From assembly GCA_015501055.1 (NCBI GenBank), contig JADNYV010000021.1:186001-250000 (forward strand): a stretch of 64,000 bases of DNA, written 5' to 3'. The translations under genes and the position numbers were made by a program. The stretch is from Mucidula mucida. Lineage: Eukaryota > Basidiomycota > Agaricomycetes > Agaricales > Physalacriaceae. Of this stretch, positions 11,678 through 22,343 are shown piece by piece; within the stretch, counting starts at the first letter, position 1, and every line of letters starts with the position of its first letter. The notes below the pieces were generated by a model. The model searched no databases, was not told the DNA's origin, and saw only the letters and a program-made list of their open reading frames with translations.

Positions 11678-12696
11678 TGTAAGAAAAAAGAGTTCGGAAG
11701 AGAACGAGGATATCGTTGAAGGAATATACAACAAGTAAAGCCGAATAATACGAGTCACGCTGCCCAAGAAACTGAAAAATGGAGGAAAGCAGGCGCTGTC
11801 AAAGGGCAATGGATGAGGTTCTGGTTGAGAAGGAGACAGGAAGGAGATGGACCCTATATCGGTGACGAAATAGGACACGATGTGGCTGTGCAGATAACGT
11901 CAACTCGAAAGCTGTGCCTCAGTAGTGCTGCGACCGACACAGCTCTGAAGCGAGGAAAACGGATTCGCAGTGGGACACGTCCTCGCGGAAAAATGTGGAC
12001 ACCCCGTCTTGGTATATTTATTTGTGAGAACCAGCTTAGCTCCTCGAAGCCACTCCATTTCCTTTTGCGTCTGACTCCGCAGTCGAGGCACTGAGCGAGT
12101 TATCCTTGTGCCAGATACAGTGGAAGGCGATACTCTGAATACCTACCACATAGCAATTTCGGTGCACTCGAATATCTTAGAGTATGTATGTATACCCTTT
12201 CATGCTGCTTCTAGCTAACCGAAGCAGGACTCGAAGGCTCCTGTTCGCGATCGCTGTCCGCGCCGTCAGCAAGTACTGAGCGCTGAGCGCTCAGTAATCT
12301 TAAGCTTCAAACAAATTACAAAGTTGAAGCTTTCTCTAGTAGCTTTGACATCTCCCATGCCGTGCCAGATTTGCCTGGGCGTCGACGGTCCAGTGCCACT
12401 GCAACTCAACAATCGACCCTTGTCAAATGTCAGAGGAATTATAATTTCCTCAAAGCAATGGCCTCCTCTGCGCCTCCTACAAACTGGAGGAATAGCGTTT
12501 AACTCTACACTTCCCGATGGCATGCGCGCTGTCTGGGACGACCTGGACTCATCCGGTAATGGCAGGGTGGGTAACGTGGTCTTGCTTCGTGTTTGGGCTC
12601 TCCACGCGACATATCCGAGCCGTATGTATTAATAAAATTCATAAAATTATGCGGTAAGAGTTGTCCGACTTCTTTCCTCCTCAACCATTTACCACC
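11678..12696. other. Intergenic region upstream of the hydrophobin
   Basis: About 1 kb. Contains a 23-bp perfect palindrome at 12274-12296 (listed separately). No gene recognised; the open frames here lack start context, splice sites and domains. Confidence 0.4.
12274..12296. repeat. Perfect 23-bp palindrome
   Basis: TACTGAGCGCT, a central G, then the exact reverse complement AGCGCTCAGTA. It lies about 400 bp upstream of the hydrophobin start; it could be a dimeric regulator site or a short hairpin. Confidence 0.6.
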
Positions 12697-13205
12697 ATGT
12701 TCGCTCGTTTCTCCACCCTCTTTATCGCATCTCTCGTTGTCCTCGCGTCGGCCTCTGGCATTGAACCGGCCAAAGAAGCGCCCAACTGCCTCATTGGAAC
12801 AGCTCAGTGCTGTAACAAAGTCGAAGGGGTTCGTCGTTTGTTTGCTCGGAGTTGTTCTATGCTGTAACAGCCTGTATTTAGGCTAGGTCTTCGCGCACTG
12901 TCAGCGCGCTCCTAGGCCTTCTGGGCACCGTGTTGGAGGTTCTCGACGTCCAAGTGTCAGTAATAGTTTCATCTCCTCTTTGAACATCGTCCTAACTGAC
13001 AACGTCCTTAGTGGAATTACTTGCGCTGACCTCGACGAAGATCCGGAATGCAGGAAGGGTGAAATTGTGTGCTGCTTGGATAACGGTTATGTGAGTGGTG
13101 CTTTCTGTGGGCGAATATAGTCTGAACAGGTTGTAGGACGGTGTCATCTCTGTCGGGTGTCACGCACCTTCCCAGTGGGAGCTGCCCTCGAGCAGCTCTG
13201 ACTAG
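12697..13205 (+). CDS. Class I hydrophobin
   Basis: Secreted small amphipathic cell-wall/surface-coat protein. ATG at 12697 (CACCATGTTC), a signal peptide rich in Phe/Leu/Val/Ala, then the eight-cysteine pattern: NC-LIGTAQ-CC (C1-C3, spacing 6), 33 residues, ITC (C4), eight residues, C5, six residues, CC (C6-C7), twelve residues, C8. The long C3-C4 loop and spacing fit class I rather than class II. Exons 12697-12828, 12882-12955, 13012-13090 and 13137-13205 with introns of 53, 56 and 46 bp; three introns is usual for Agaricomycete hydrophobins. Ends SSSD before TAG. Intact. Its product self-assembles at air-water interfaces on aerial hyphae, fruit bodies or spores; which tissue is not visible here. 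Confidence 0.93.
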
Positions 13206-14831
13206 ACTTTTACACAAAGACACAATCGACATGGACAATAAACATTACTATCTTTGCTTGAATACCACTTTCCTTTGATAATGCGGCTGCCTGGTATTCT
13301 CCGTGGACAGTAGCCAACTGAAGCCTTGCCTGCCTATGGAACACCCTCTTCAGATATCTTCGCGTTCAATGACTATCGGCACCAACGTTCTTATTTGACA
13401 TTCTCGCCTGCAAGACTCCTATGCTTCTTGAAGCATGTTCGTCTCTGGACGCAGTAGCATGCGACTCGTCTAAACCGACGTGCCCGAGGGGACGTTGCTG
13501 AATATGTCATAGCTGTTACCTCCTCGAGCTCCTTACTTCAGTCGAGTAATAGGCTACGCGCTCACTGAACGTTTGAAGAGCGTTGCCTTCCGGATAGACT
13601 TTTGCTTCCGGATCTCCTGCCCCTGCTCCGCCATTTCTGTGACTGTACAACTATAAACGGTGTCGCGTTGCAGATAGGAACTGCTAGTGCCGAAAGGGGA
13701 GATGTAGCTCCTCGAAGACACACGCGAGCGGGAAGAATTAAGGGTTTGACGAACCTCCACGAAGGAATATTGTCGCTCTAGAATTGATTCGCCTTTGACG
13801 CCACATCAGACTGGTCATCACAGTAAGGAACAATGAGCGATCTTGGGATACTGTCCTTTTGAATGGACAAATAGCTGCGTGTCCGTCTGCAGATACAAGA
13901 GTTCAGTGAAACGTAATGCCAGCGAGGGTCAAAGCAAAATGCAACGCCCTCGCAGGGTAAGAAGTCGAAGAAGAAACGGCGAAGAAGTGTCTGAAATATC
14001 TAAGATGAGTGCAATTTATGGTCTATCAATCAGGATTCGAAGAAATTCATGAGGCGTTAGGCGTTGGATGACCGTTGCGCAACGTATGACGATTGTGTTC
14101 GAACGATAACGTTTGTTGACCGTGTATCTCTTTAGCTTAGATATCGTTTTGGATATTAGATATGCGATCCGTCCGGCGCAGCTTGAGTCAAAGTCACGAG
14201 CAACAATACGGAGCATAACATGAAGACTTGAAGCTGGGCATGAGAGCAAGGAGCTCTAAGGAGATAAGCCGTAATCTCTGGGGTTGCGTATGGGGTGGAA
14301 CTGGGGTGAAATTTGACTCCGTTTTGCATTCTGCTTGACGCGATCGACGCGCGTCTCTTTCCGCTTTCGTCCACCATGAACGCGACTTGTCGACGTTTTT
14401 CTGGGGAAACTACGCGTGTCTGTCTACTGAAAACGACGGACCATAATGCTTGCTATATTCTTGGGAGTGAGTTGAAAGGGTTGTGCTGGTTATGCTCCCG
14501 GTCCTGGTCAGGTGTCGCTAAAATTGATGTCCGAATCCCAATGAATCTGTTCATCTTTGTCATTTGCCCGTATCGTACTTTATGCGGGGTGGAAAATGGA
14601 TAGGGCCCCGGCCCACGTGAGGTGTGTAGCAGTATAATGGTCAAGTGAGCTTAACTTCCATCAGCAGGCACCTTGCGCACCTTCTTTCGCACGTCTCCTC
14701 CGGTCGTGGGTTCGCGCTACTCCGAAAAAGGTCTATCAGGAGGTTTCGTTATCCGCCAAGGGCTCAGTCTTAACGCGGTTTAGTTTGCTCAAAAAGGCGT
14801 GACGGATCCAACTCCAGTTGACTCCATCATC
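13206..14831. other. Intergenic region, no gene recognised
   Basis: About 1.6 kb between hydrophobin and MFS transporter. AT-rich patches (around 14140-14160) and short random frames only; no domain or spliceable gene seen. Confidence 0.4.
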
Positions 14832-17308
14832 ATGTCCACTGCAGAGAAGACTTCGCCGGACTCGACATCCTCTCGGGAGATGGCCGACGAAAAGGCTACC
14901 GGATCCATACAGGTCATCGAGAATTCAAAAGTCTACAATGCGGACGTCGATGTCTCCAGCGTCGACGAGCAGAAGCTCCTGCGCAAGATTGACATTGCCT
15001 TGATTCCGTGGCTGTCGTTGTTGTATCTGCTGAGCTTTCTGGATCGGACAAGTATCGGAAAGTGCGTTATCCTTCTCTTGGTATTGAATCTCGAGTACTG
15101 ACGGACGATGCTCTAGTGCCAAGGTTGGTGAACTTGCTCCTGCTCTTGCCTAGCGTCCTAACTTGTTTCGTTCAGCTATACCATATGGTAGACGACCTAC
15201 ACATGTCGGACAACCAATACCTCATCTCTTTGACCGTATTCTTCTTCAGGTCAGTACCGTCCTTGACCTGGAAACGGCGTAACTGACCCAATGTAGTTAT
15301 GCTATCTTTGAGGTTTGTCAGCTTGCTCCGGATGGGACATCTCTTCATTCAACGCTCTGTGTACTAGGTTCCTTCGAACGTATTCCTGAAGCGTTTGCGT
15401 CCCTCAATCTGGCTCTCCATCCTGATGTTACTCTGGGGAATTATGATGGTGCGGATCGTCATCATATCGAACTGATGTGCGCGGTGCTTATTGTACGCCA
15501 GACTGTGCAAGGTTTAGTTCACAATTACGGAGGCCTCGTTGGTCAGTCACACATCATTTCTTGTACCTGCCAGAGGACTAACTTGATGTCTGCAGGAATG
15601 AGATGGATGTTGGGAATGTTCGAAGCAGGCTTATTCCCCGGGGTGAACTACTACTTGTCGTGGTCCGTACTGATTTATCGGTTCATCTTCATATCAGCTC
15701 ATTACCCTTCTAGCTGGTACAAGCGGTCAGAATTCGGTATCCGCGCTGCAGTGTTCTTCTCAGCCGCCACTGTATCCGGCGCTTTCGGAGGCTTACTGGC
15801 TGTACGTCGGGACTTGCTCTAATACTGTACTTGAAAGCTAATGCGGCCTATCGTTAGGCTGCGATAGCAAACATGGATGGCGTCGGAGGAAAACCGGCAT
15901 GGGCATGGATATTGTATGTCGCGACCTCTTCGCTTCCTCTCAACAGTTATATTTAGCAGCCCCCCCTGGTACTAGCATTCTGGAAGGTCTTGCTACCGTG
16001 CTTGCTGGTGTCGCTTCTTTCTGGATTGTCCAGGACTTCCCGGACACCGCCAAGTTCCTGAGTGAAGAGGAAAGGACTGTCGTCATTCGCAGATTACAGG
16101 GCGATGATCAGTTCAGTGCTGCCGGAGAGAAGTTGAAGATGAAATACATCTGGATGTCCTTCGCGGATTGGAAGACCTGGGTCGGAAGTATGTTGTTCTC
16201 TTCTCGTTCCGTTTTTATTTTGTCGCTAATAAGGTCTTTTGGTGGAAGTGATGACCTATGCTGGCTGTGACATGCCTCTCTATGCGTTCTCGTTATTCTT
16301 GCCTTCCATCATCAGCCAGGTGCGTCATGTTCCCTGTTCGGGAAAAGACAGAGTTTAACGGGGATGACGTTCGGCTCCGTTAGCTTGGTACGCATTTTCC
16401 CAGACCACTGTGTGTGTGTGAGAATTAACTTGTTGTGGGTTCCAGGATACAAAGCGACGCCAGCCAATCTGTTGACCGTGCCAGTCTACGTCTTCGCCTG
16501 CATCATAACGTGCATCGTAGGATTCTGCGCTGATAAATATGGACGACGAGGGTACTTCAACCTGTGCGTATATTATTTATCACCTTGAGGCTGCATCACT
16601 GACCCATGGACCTCCAGTGCCTTTTTGACACTTGGTGCGTACTCGTCGGTCTGTGAAATCCCTGGCGCGCTCATCTCATGATTTGCAGGTGCGATTGGCT
16701 ATATCATCTTGGTGGCGTCCAAAAATGCCGCCCTGTCCTATTTTGCGGTCTACATGGCCACTTGGTACGATTCCACTAGTTCAATGGTCATGTTTTTCGC
16801 TGATCTCGCATCATCATAGCGGAATATACCCTATCATTCGTGAGTGCTCATTTTCATATGAATCACATTTAGATTGACCTAGCTGTTCTGCAGCGAATAC
16901 GATGTAAGTCCGTTATCTGCGAACATCACCGACAGCACTAAGTTCCATACTAAAGTGCATGGGTGTCCAACAACGTCGAAGGGTCTTACAAGCGTAGTGT
17001 CTCGTTGGCCATGGTTATCAGCTTGTACGCTTCCTTCATTTATAGTTCTCAAGTATCCCATTGACCTTTTATTATTTCATAGTGGTAACCTAAACGGCGC
17101 CGTTAGCTCGAACGTCGTAAGTCCATCTGCACTATTCTTTTCGTCTGTTTACCCTGCGCCCGTTTAGTACCGCGCCAGAGACACGCCGTGGTATCCGCTT
17201 GGCCACGGTCTCGTTCTCATGTATATTGCATTCGGATTCATCTTCTCCGTCATCTACCTCATCTTCCTCAAACGCGAAAACAACAAGCGCGACAGGGGAG
17301 AAAGGTGA
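14832..17308 (+). CDS. MFS transporter (allantoate permease/anion:cation symporter type), 3' end cut off by a retrotransposon
   Basis: Twelve-helix major facilitator of the fungal Dal5/Tna1-like anion:cation symporter family. ATG at 14832 (the in-frame GTG upstream is not a normal start). Exons, many and short, encode LRKIDIALIPWLSLLYLLSF LDRTSIG in TM1, a LYHMVDDLHMSDNQYLISL loop, FLKRLRPSIW, MRWMLGMFEAGLFPGVNYYL in TM4, ILEGLATVLAGVASFWIVQD in TM6, ADKYGRRGYFNL between TM8 and TM9, and a last helix with MYIAFGFIFSVIYLIFLKRE. The frame then runs ENNKRDRGER and meets TGA at 17306-17308, which is the first codon of the inserted LTR. All membrane helices are retained; only the 39-residue cytoplasmic tail (now at 22344-22463) is lost. 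Substrate unknown, probably an organic anion, vitamin or nitrogen compound. Confidence 0.85.
17301..17305. repeat. Target-site duplication, left copy (AAAGG)
   Basis: AAAGG directly before the 5' LTR; the same five bases follow the 3' LTR at 22339-22343. Confidence 0.9.
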
Positions 17309-17640
17309 CGGACATCGAGCTAGTGATGGTCGAGTAGATAGCTGTATGATCGCGGCAGCTTACCTGTCCGATTCGGACTTGATCGCGTCTCAGACTTTAC
17401 CACCATCGTCTGAGACGTGAGTACTGAACAGATCTATTATTATTCATCGTATACTCACAGAACCTGTAGCCATATCTTACTTACTGCTACAGGTATAATA
17501 ACAGACTTTACCACCATCGTCTGAGACCCATATCTTACTTACTGCTACAGGTCTCCTCCTCCCGTGGTTTCCCCGAGTCCTCCCGCGACGACCTAGCGCG
17601 TACCGCGCCCGTCCTCGACTACCCCGCACTGCGTACGTCA
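17306..17640 (+). repeat. 5' LTR of copia element
   Basis: 335 bp, TGACGGAC...GTACGTCA. Contains two internal duplications: a 26-bp unit at 17391-17416 and 17502-17527, and a 25-bp unit at 17470-17494 and 17528-17552. Confidence 0.95.
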
Positions 17641-17655
17641 GGTTATGGGCCCCGG
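17641..17655 (+). other. Primer-binding site complementary to initiator tRNA-Met anticodon arm
   Basis: GGTTATGGGCCCCGG follows the LTR without a gap. GGTTATGGGCCC is the complement of GGGCCCAUAACC, the anticodon stem-loop sequence of eukaryotic initiator tRNA-Met (form with C at position 33). Drosophila copia and yeast Ty5 are primed by half-molecules of this tRNA. The gag-pol ATG (17645) lies inside the site. Confidence 0.7.
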
Positions 17656-20600
17656 AGCCGACGAAAAAATGTCGACTACGGAAATTAAGGTCGTCAGCAC
17701 CGTCAAGCTCGCCAACGACGGGTCCAACTGGGTCACATACCGTGAAAAACTCGTCCAGAAGCTCAAGGCTGCCGGAGTCGGCCGCCATCTTCGCGGCACT
17801 GTTCCCACACCTCCCTTCGTCGTCTCCCACACCGGCAAATGGTACAGCTCAGCCGATACGGCGTTCGCCAAGCCACTGTCCGACGACGAGTCCGAAAAAC
17901 TCGACATCGCGTTCGACAACTGGGAGACCAAGGAAGCGAAAATCCGGACCATCATCTACGAGTCAATCCCCAATGCTGCCTTCAACGCTATCAAATCCGC
18001 GTCTACCGCGAACGGCGTATGGGTCGCACTCGAGAAGTACATGAACGAGCGCGGCGACATGACACAGCAACTTCTCCTCACGCAACTCAACGACTTGCAA
18101 TGCCCGGACGAATCTGGTGTCGAAACCTACATCACCGAGGCGGAGAACATGCAACAGCGTCTCGCCGGCATGGGAATGGACATCGCCGAGGACCAGCTCA
18201 CCACCATCATCCTTAAAGGCCTTCCCCCTTCCTTCAACTCTACTCGTCAGACGCTCAATGCGGCCAGCAAAATTACTGGTCAGAAGGCTTCTCTCCAGAC
18301 CGTCAAGTCCATCATCATGGAGGACTACCACGCCCGGACTACCAGCGAAAACACCAGCGACAATGTTGCAATGGCTGCCAATGGCGGCTCTCGCGGTTCA
18401 TCCTCCGGCAGGTCTTCCTCGTCCAAGAGTGCAACGTGCACCAACTGCAAGCGCAGTGGGCACGTCGCCAAGGATTGTTGGGCGAAGGGCGGCGGACGTG
18501 AAGGGCAACAGCCTTGGAAGAAAAAGAAGGACAAGGACAAGGACAAGGACACGGCCGCTGTAGCTATCGATGATAGTGATGACGATGTAGTTACCATTGG
18601 TCATCGCAATACTGCGTTTATGGCATTTGGTTCCGATTATCACATGGAGGGCAATGCTCTCGCTACTGAGACCGAACGACCCGCATTCTTCGACAGCGCC
18701 GCATCCAAGACGTTCTCACCGGAGGTTCATTTGTTCAAGACTCTGGTCAAGATCAAACCCCGTCCCGTCACTGCAGCGAACGGCGAAACTATTTCTGCTG
18801 TTGCTAAGGGCGACCTGGTCATCACTCTTTCCAATGGGAACTCATCCACAAAGACGATATTCCGCCAGGCCTACTATGTGCCAAAGATGGCGTACACTCT
18901 CCTGTCTCTATCCCATATCAGTCGCGGCAAATGTCCCGTCTACATCAACCCGGACGATCGTACAATGTACATTTCCACTCCAAAAACAAACTCGACTGTC
19001 TTCGCCAAAATCCCCGAATCGAAAGGCATGTACGCCTGCAACATACCGTCATCTTCCAAGACCAACACTCTAAATCTGGGACCCGAAATTGCGCTTATTG
19101 CCAAGGTCCAGAAGGTCACGCTTATGGAGTTGCACCACATATGTGGACATCGCGACCCGGCATCTTTACGACGGATGTACATCGACGGCCATATCGAGGG
19201 AATCAAGCTTGACCTGAATTCAAAGGCCAAGTTTTGCGAGATATGTGCCAAGGCCAAGGCCAAGCGCAAACCTTTTCCAAAGGAGGGGCACTACGAGTAT
19301 GTCCAGGGAGCTGGAGACAAGGTGGTTACAGACCTAATTGGTCCTATGGACGTCAAGTCCCTTGGTGGCGCCCGTTACGCTTGCACGTTTCGGGATCTTC
19401 ACACCCACGAATCTCGATCCGAGTACCTGCCTAAAAAGTCGGACGCCCTTGGCGCTTACAAGCGGTACGAAGTCTGGATCAAGGTGCAGAGGGGAGTTCA
19501 GGTCATTAAAGTCCTGGGCTCTGATCGAGGGGGAGAATTCACGAGCAAAGCTTTTGACGAGCATCTTCAAAGCCGTGGAACTGAACGTCATCTCAATGTT
19601 CATGACTCTCCTCAATCGAATGGGATCGCCGAGCGCTCAAACGGCTACTTAATGGACACGACTCGAGCATTCATTTTTGCGTCTGGCTTGCCGAACTATC
19701 TTTGGGCTGAGGCCCACCGGCATGCAGAGTATATCTGGAACCGGACGACGACGAAAGCAATCACCTCTGGAAAAACACCTTACGAGATGTCAACACAGCG
19801 CAAGCCAAACTTATCTGGTTTGCGACCGTGGGGTATGAAGTGCTGGTTGAAGTTGAAGGACCCAAAGAAGCTCACAGAACGTGTTATCCAAGTCCACTTT
19901 GTGGGTGTTGACACGGAGTCGAAGGGTTGGAGGATTTATTGGCCGAAACACAAGAAGGTATCTGTGGAACGGGATGTCTATTTCAATCAAGAGGACATTA
20001 TCCCAGAGCCTGTGGAGTTCGAGGGGGAGATAGAAGAGGTAACCGACAATGTCGAACCACCCCAGACTCTAGAACCAATGCCATCCATTCCATCCATTCC
20101 ACCAATCCAAATTCCAGCCAATCCACCGCCGCCACCAGTTGAAGAGGCACCATTATCACCTCTCACCGAGTTGTCAGAGTCTGACAACGAACCTGCTGAA
20201 CCTGAACCTCTTCCTGGGCGCCCCAAACGCTCAACCGCTGCCAAACCTGGTTCCTACAAGGAACGCGACCTCCGTACACGCCCAACCACCGCCGGTATCG
20301 CCGCTATAGTCAAATTTATCCTCGAATCCGAATCAGAGGAAGAACCGTGTGACTTCGCAATGCTTGTTGATGCTGAGCCGATGACGACAAAGGAGGCGCT
20401 CGAAGGAGATGACAGCGAGGTCTGGAAACAGTCCATCATCGAGGAGATCAAGCAATGTGAAAAGTTTGAAACATGGGAGCTGATGTCGGCTGATGAGGTT
20501 CCCAAGGGTGTTAACCTTGTCAGCACCAAATTTGTGTTTCGCGTTAAGCGCGATGAGTTCGGGAACTTTGCGCGCGCCAAAGCTCGTTTCGTCGCCCGCG

Positions 20601-21979
20601 GATTCTCACAAATCAAGGGTGTCGACTATTACGACAGCTATGCGCCCGTTGTCCGGCTGTCGACATTGCGAACACTGCTGTCAATTGGTGCATCAATGGG
20701 TGCTATCATTGACCAAGCCGACATCAAGAACGCTTACCTCCACGCTCCAATCCTTGAGGACGTCTACATCCAATTTCCTCCAGAACTCGACGACCTCTTC
20801 ACCATTCCGGATCACCTGAAAGGCCAAAAGCGGTATGGAAAACTGAAGAAGGGGTTATACAGCACGAAGCAGGCAGGCAGAGGCCTGTACAAAAAGTTGA
20901 AGTCCACCATGGAAGGTATGGGCTTCACCGTGAGCGATGCTGACGAAGCGGTCTTCCAACGCATCGACGGGGACCGTTACACGCTCGTAGCAGTGGCAAC
21001 TGATGATTTTACCATCATAGCCCACTCCCAGGAAGAATCGGACGCCTTCAAAGCGGAGCTCGGAAAGCACTTCGAGCTTGTTGATCTTGGAGCCATCCAC
21101 TGGCTGCTCGGGATGCAAATCACGCGGGACCTAGATGCAAAAACCATCAGCATCGGTCAGAAGGCCTACATCGAAACGCTTGTGAAGCGATTCGCGATCG
21201 AAAATCACGCACCGTTTTCAACACCAATGGAGGCCAGCATAACTCTCCACACCAACTCACCTTCGGTTTCTCAAGAACCAACCACCGCTCGAGAAAAACA
21301 ACAGTACCTTGAGATCATCGGATCCCTTATGTATGCCAACGTCGGATCACGTCCAGATATCGCCTTCGCCGTGTCAACTTTGTCACAGTTCGTCGAAGAC
21401 CCGCGATCCACTCACATCAAAGCGGCCTTCCGCGTCCTCCGATACCTCAAGGGCACGAAGGACTTCAAACTCATCCTTGGCGGTCCAGAGATCACGCTCA
21501 TCGCATACCATGATGCGTCGTTCGCAAACCAACCCGGCAGGAAATCCATGTCCGGATTCGTGTTGTACGTCGGCCGTGGTGCCGTGCACTGGACTTCTAA
21601 GAAACAGTCACTTGTTACCCTGTCTACAGGCGAATCAGAATATGTTGGACTCACCCCGGCATCCAAGAACATCATCTGGATCCACAAACTGTTCAAACAG
21701 TTATCCCCGCTCCTTCAAAACCCTTCCATCTATCCATCCAATCCTACCACGCTCTTTACCGACTCGGAAAATGCCAAATCCATTGCCAAAGATTCCGTAT
21801 TCCACGAGCGCACGAAGCACATCGACATCTGTTTTCATTTTGTGCGTCAAGCTATTGCTTTGGGTCATGTTTCCTTGGCATATTGTCAGACCGACAACAT
21901 GATCGCCGATACGCTCACCAAGCCGCTGGCCCGCGCTAAATTTGAGCACTTCCGAAGTCTCCTTGGTCTTGAAGGTTAG
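17645..21979 (+). CDS. Copia gag-pol polyprotein (1,444 aa, intact)
   Basis: Single frame without stop. Order: gag (UBN2/copia-type) about residues 15-240 with NDLQCPDESGVETYITEAEN; CCHC zinc knuckle at about 265-278 (C-x2-C-x4-H-x4-C); aspartic protease with FFDSAASKTF near 349; gag-pre-integrase HHCC motif (LHHICGH ... FCEIC); integrase core with D near 561 (VVTDLIGP), D near 625 (LGSDRGGEF) and E near 661 (NGIAERSNG); RVT_2 reverse transcriptase with QADIKNAYLHAP near 1024 and the catalytic box reading VATDDF near 1118 rather than the usual YVDD; RNase H with DASFANQPGRKSMSGFV and STGESEY near 1290-1330, ending TDNMIADTLTKPLAR. No frameshift separates gag and pol. All catalytic acids are present, so the element may be active. 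Confidence 0.95.
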   Translation: MGPGADEKMSTTEIKVVSTVKLANDGSNWVTYREKLVQKLKAAGVGRHLRGTVPTPPFVVSHTGKWYSSADTAFAKPLSDDESEKLDIAFDNWETKEAKIRTIIYESIPNAAFNAIKSASTANGVWVALEKYMNERGDMTQQLLLTQLNDLQCPDESGVETYITEAENMQQRLAGMGMDIAEDQLTTIILKGLPPSFNSTRQTLNAASKITGQKASLQTVKSIIMEDYHARTTSENTSDNVAMAANGGSRGSSSGRSSSSKSATCTNCKRSGHVAKDCWAKGGGREGQQPWKKKKDKDKDKDTAAVAIDDSDDDVVTIGHRNTAFMAFGSDYHMEGNALATETERPAFFDSAASKTFSPEVHLFKTLVKIKPRPVTAANGETISAVAKGDLVITLSNGNSSTKTIFRQAYYVPKMAYTLLSLSHISRGKCPVYINPDDRTMYISTPKTNSTVFAKIPESKGMYACNIPSSSKTNTLNLGPEIALIAKVQKVTLMELHHICGHRDPASLRRMYIDGHIEGIKLDLNSKAKFCEICAKAKAKRKPFPKEGHYEYVQGAGDKVVTDLIGPMDVKSLGGARYACTFRDLHTHESRSEYLPKKSDALGAYKRYEVWIKVQRGVQVIKVLGSDRGGEFTSKAFDEHLQSRGTERHLNVHDSPQSNGIAERSNGYLMDTTRAFIFASGLPNYLWAEAHRHAEYIWNRTTTKAITSGKTPYEMSTQRKPNLSGLRPWGMKCWLKLKDPKKLTERVIQVHFVGVDTESKGWRIYWPKHKKVSVERDVYFNQEDIIPEPVEFEGEIEEVTDNVEPPQTLEPMPSIPSIPPIQIPANPPPPPVEEAPLSPLTELSESDNEPAEPEPLPGRPKRSTAAKPGSYKERDLRTRPTTAGIAAIVKFILESESEEEPCDFAMLVDAEPMTTKEALEGDDSEVWKQSIIEEIKQCEKFETWELMSADEVPKGVNLVSTKFVFRVKRDEFGNFARAKARFVARGFSQIKGVDYYDSYAPVVRLSTLRTLLSIGASMGAIIDQADIKNAYLHAPILEDVYIQFPPELDDLFTIPDHLKGQKRYGKLKKGLYSTKQAGRGLYKKLKSTMEGMGFTVSDADEAVFQRIDGDRYTLVAVATDDFTIIAHSQEESDAFKAELGKHFELVDLGAIHWLLGMQITRDLDAKTISIGQKAYIETLVKRFAIENHAPFSTPMEASITLHTNSPSVSQEPTTAREKQQYLEIIGSLMYANVGSRPDIAFAVSTLSQFVEDPRSTHIKAAFRVLRYLKGTKDFKLILGGPEITLIAYHDASFANQPGRKSMSGFVLYVGRGAVHWTSKKQSLVTLSTGESEYVGLTPASKNIIWIHKLFKQLSPLLQNPSIYPSNPTTLFTDSENAKSIAKDSVFHERTKHIDICFHFVRQAIALGHVSLAYCQTDNMIADTLTKPLARAKFEHFRSLLGLEG

Positions 21980-21994
21980 GACCCTGCACTGCTC

Positions 21995-22003
21995 GAGGGG
22001 GAG
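21995..22003 (+). other. Polypurine tract
   Basis: GAGGGGGAG immediately before the 3' LTR; expected plus-strand primer. Confidence 0.75.
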
Positions 22004-22338
22004 TGACGGACATCGAGCTAGTGATGGTCGAGTAGATAGCTGTATGATCGCGGCAGCTTACCTGTCCGATTCGGACTTGATCGCGTCTCAGACTTTACCA
22101 CCATCGTCTGAGACGTGAGTACTGAACAGATCTATTATTATTCATCGTATACTCACAGAACCTGTAGCCATATCTTACTTACTGCTACAGGTATAATAAC
22201 AGACTTTACCACCATCGTCTGAGACCCATATCTTACTTACTGCTACAGGTCTCCTCCTCCCGTGGTTTCCCCGAGTCCTCCCGCGACGACCTAGCGCGTA
22301 CCGCGCCCGTCCTCGACTACCCCGCACTGCGTACGTCA
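22004..22338 (+). repeat. 3' LTR of copia element
   Basis: 335 bp, reads identical to the 5' LTR over its whole length. Confidence 0.95.
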
Positions 22339-22343
22339 AAAGG
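22339..22343. repeat. Target-site duplication, right copy (AAAGG)
   Basis: Second copy of the 5-bp duplication. Confidence 0.9.

Larger units (their letters stand above)
17306..22338 (+). mobile_element. Complete Ty1/copia LTR retrotransposon, 5,033 bp
   Basis: Two 335-bp LTRs (17306-17640 and 22004-22338) that read identical base by base, each starting TG and ending CA, flanked by AAAGG duplications. Internal parts: primer-binding site directly after the 5' LTR, one intact gag-pol frame of 1,444 codons, and a polypurine tract (GAGGGGGAG, 21995-22003) just before the 3' LTR. Integrase precedes reverse transcriptase, the Ty1/copia order. Identical LTRs and an undamaged frame mean a very recent insertion. 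It sits in the same orientation as the host MFS gene. Confidence 0.97.

Noticed and set aside
17742..21949. Numerous 60-200 codon ORFs in other frames of the copia element and on its opposite strand
   Set aside because: They are shadows of one 1,444-codon frame with full domain content; none has its own domain.
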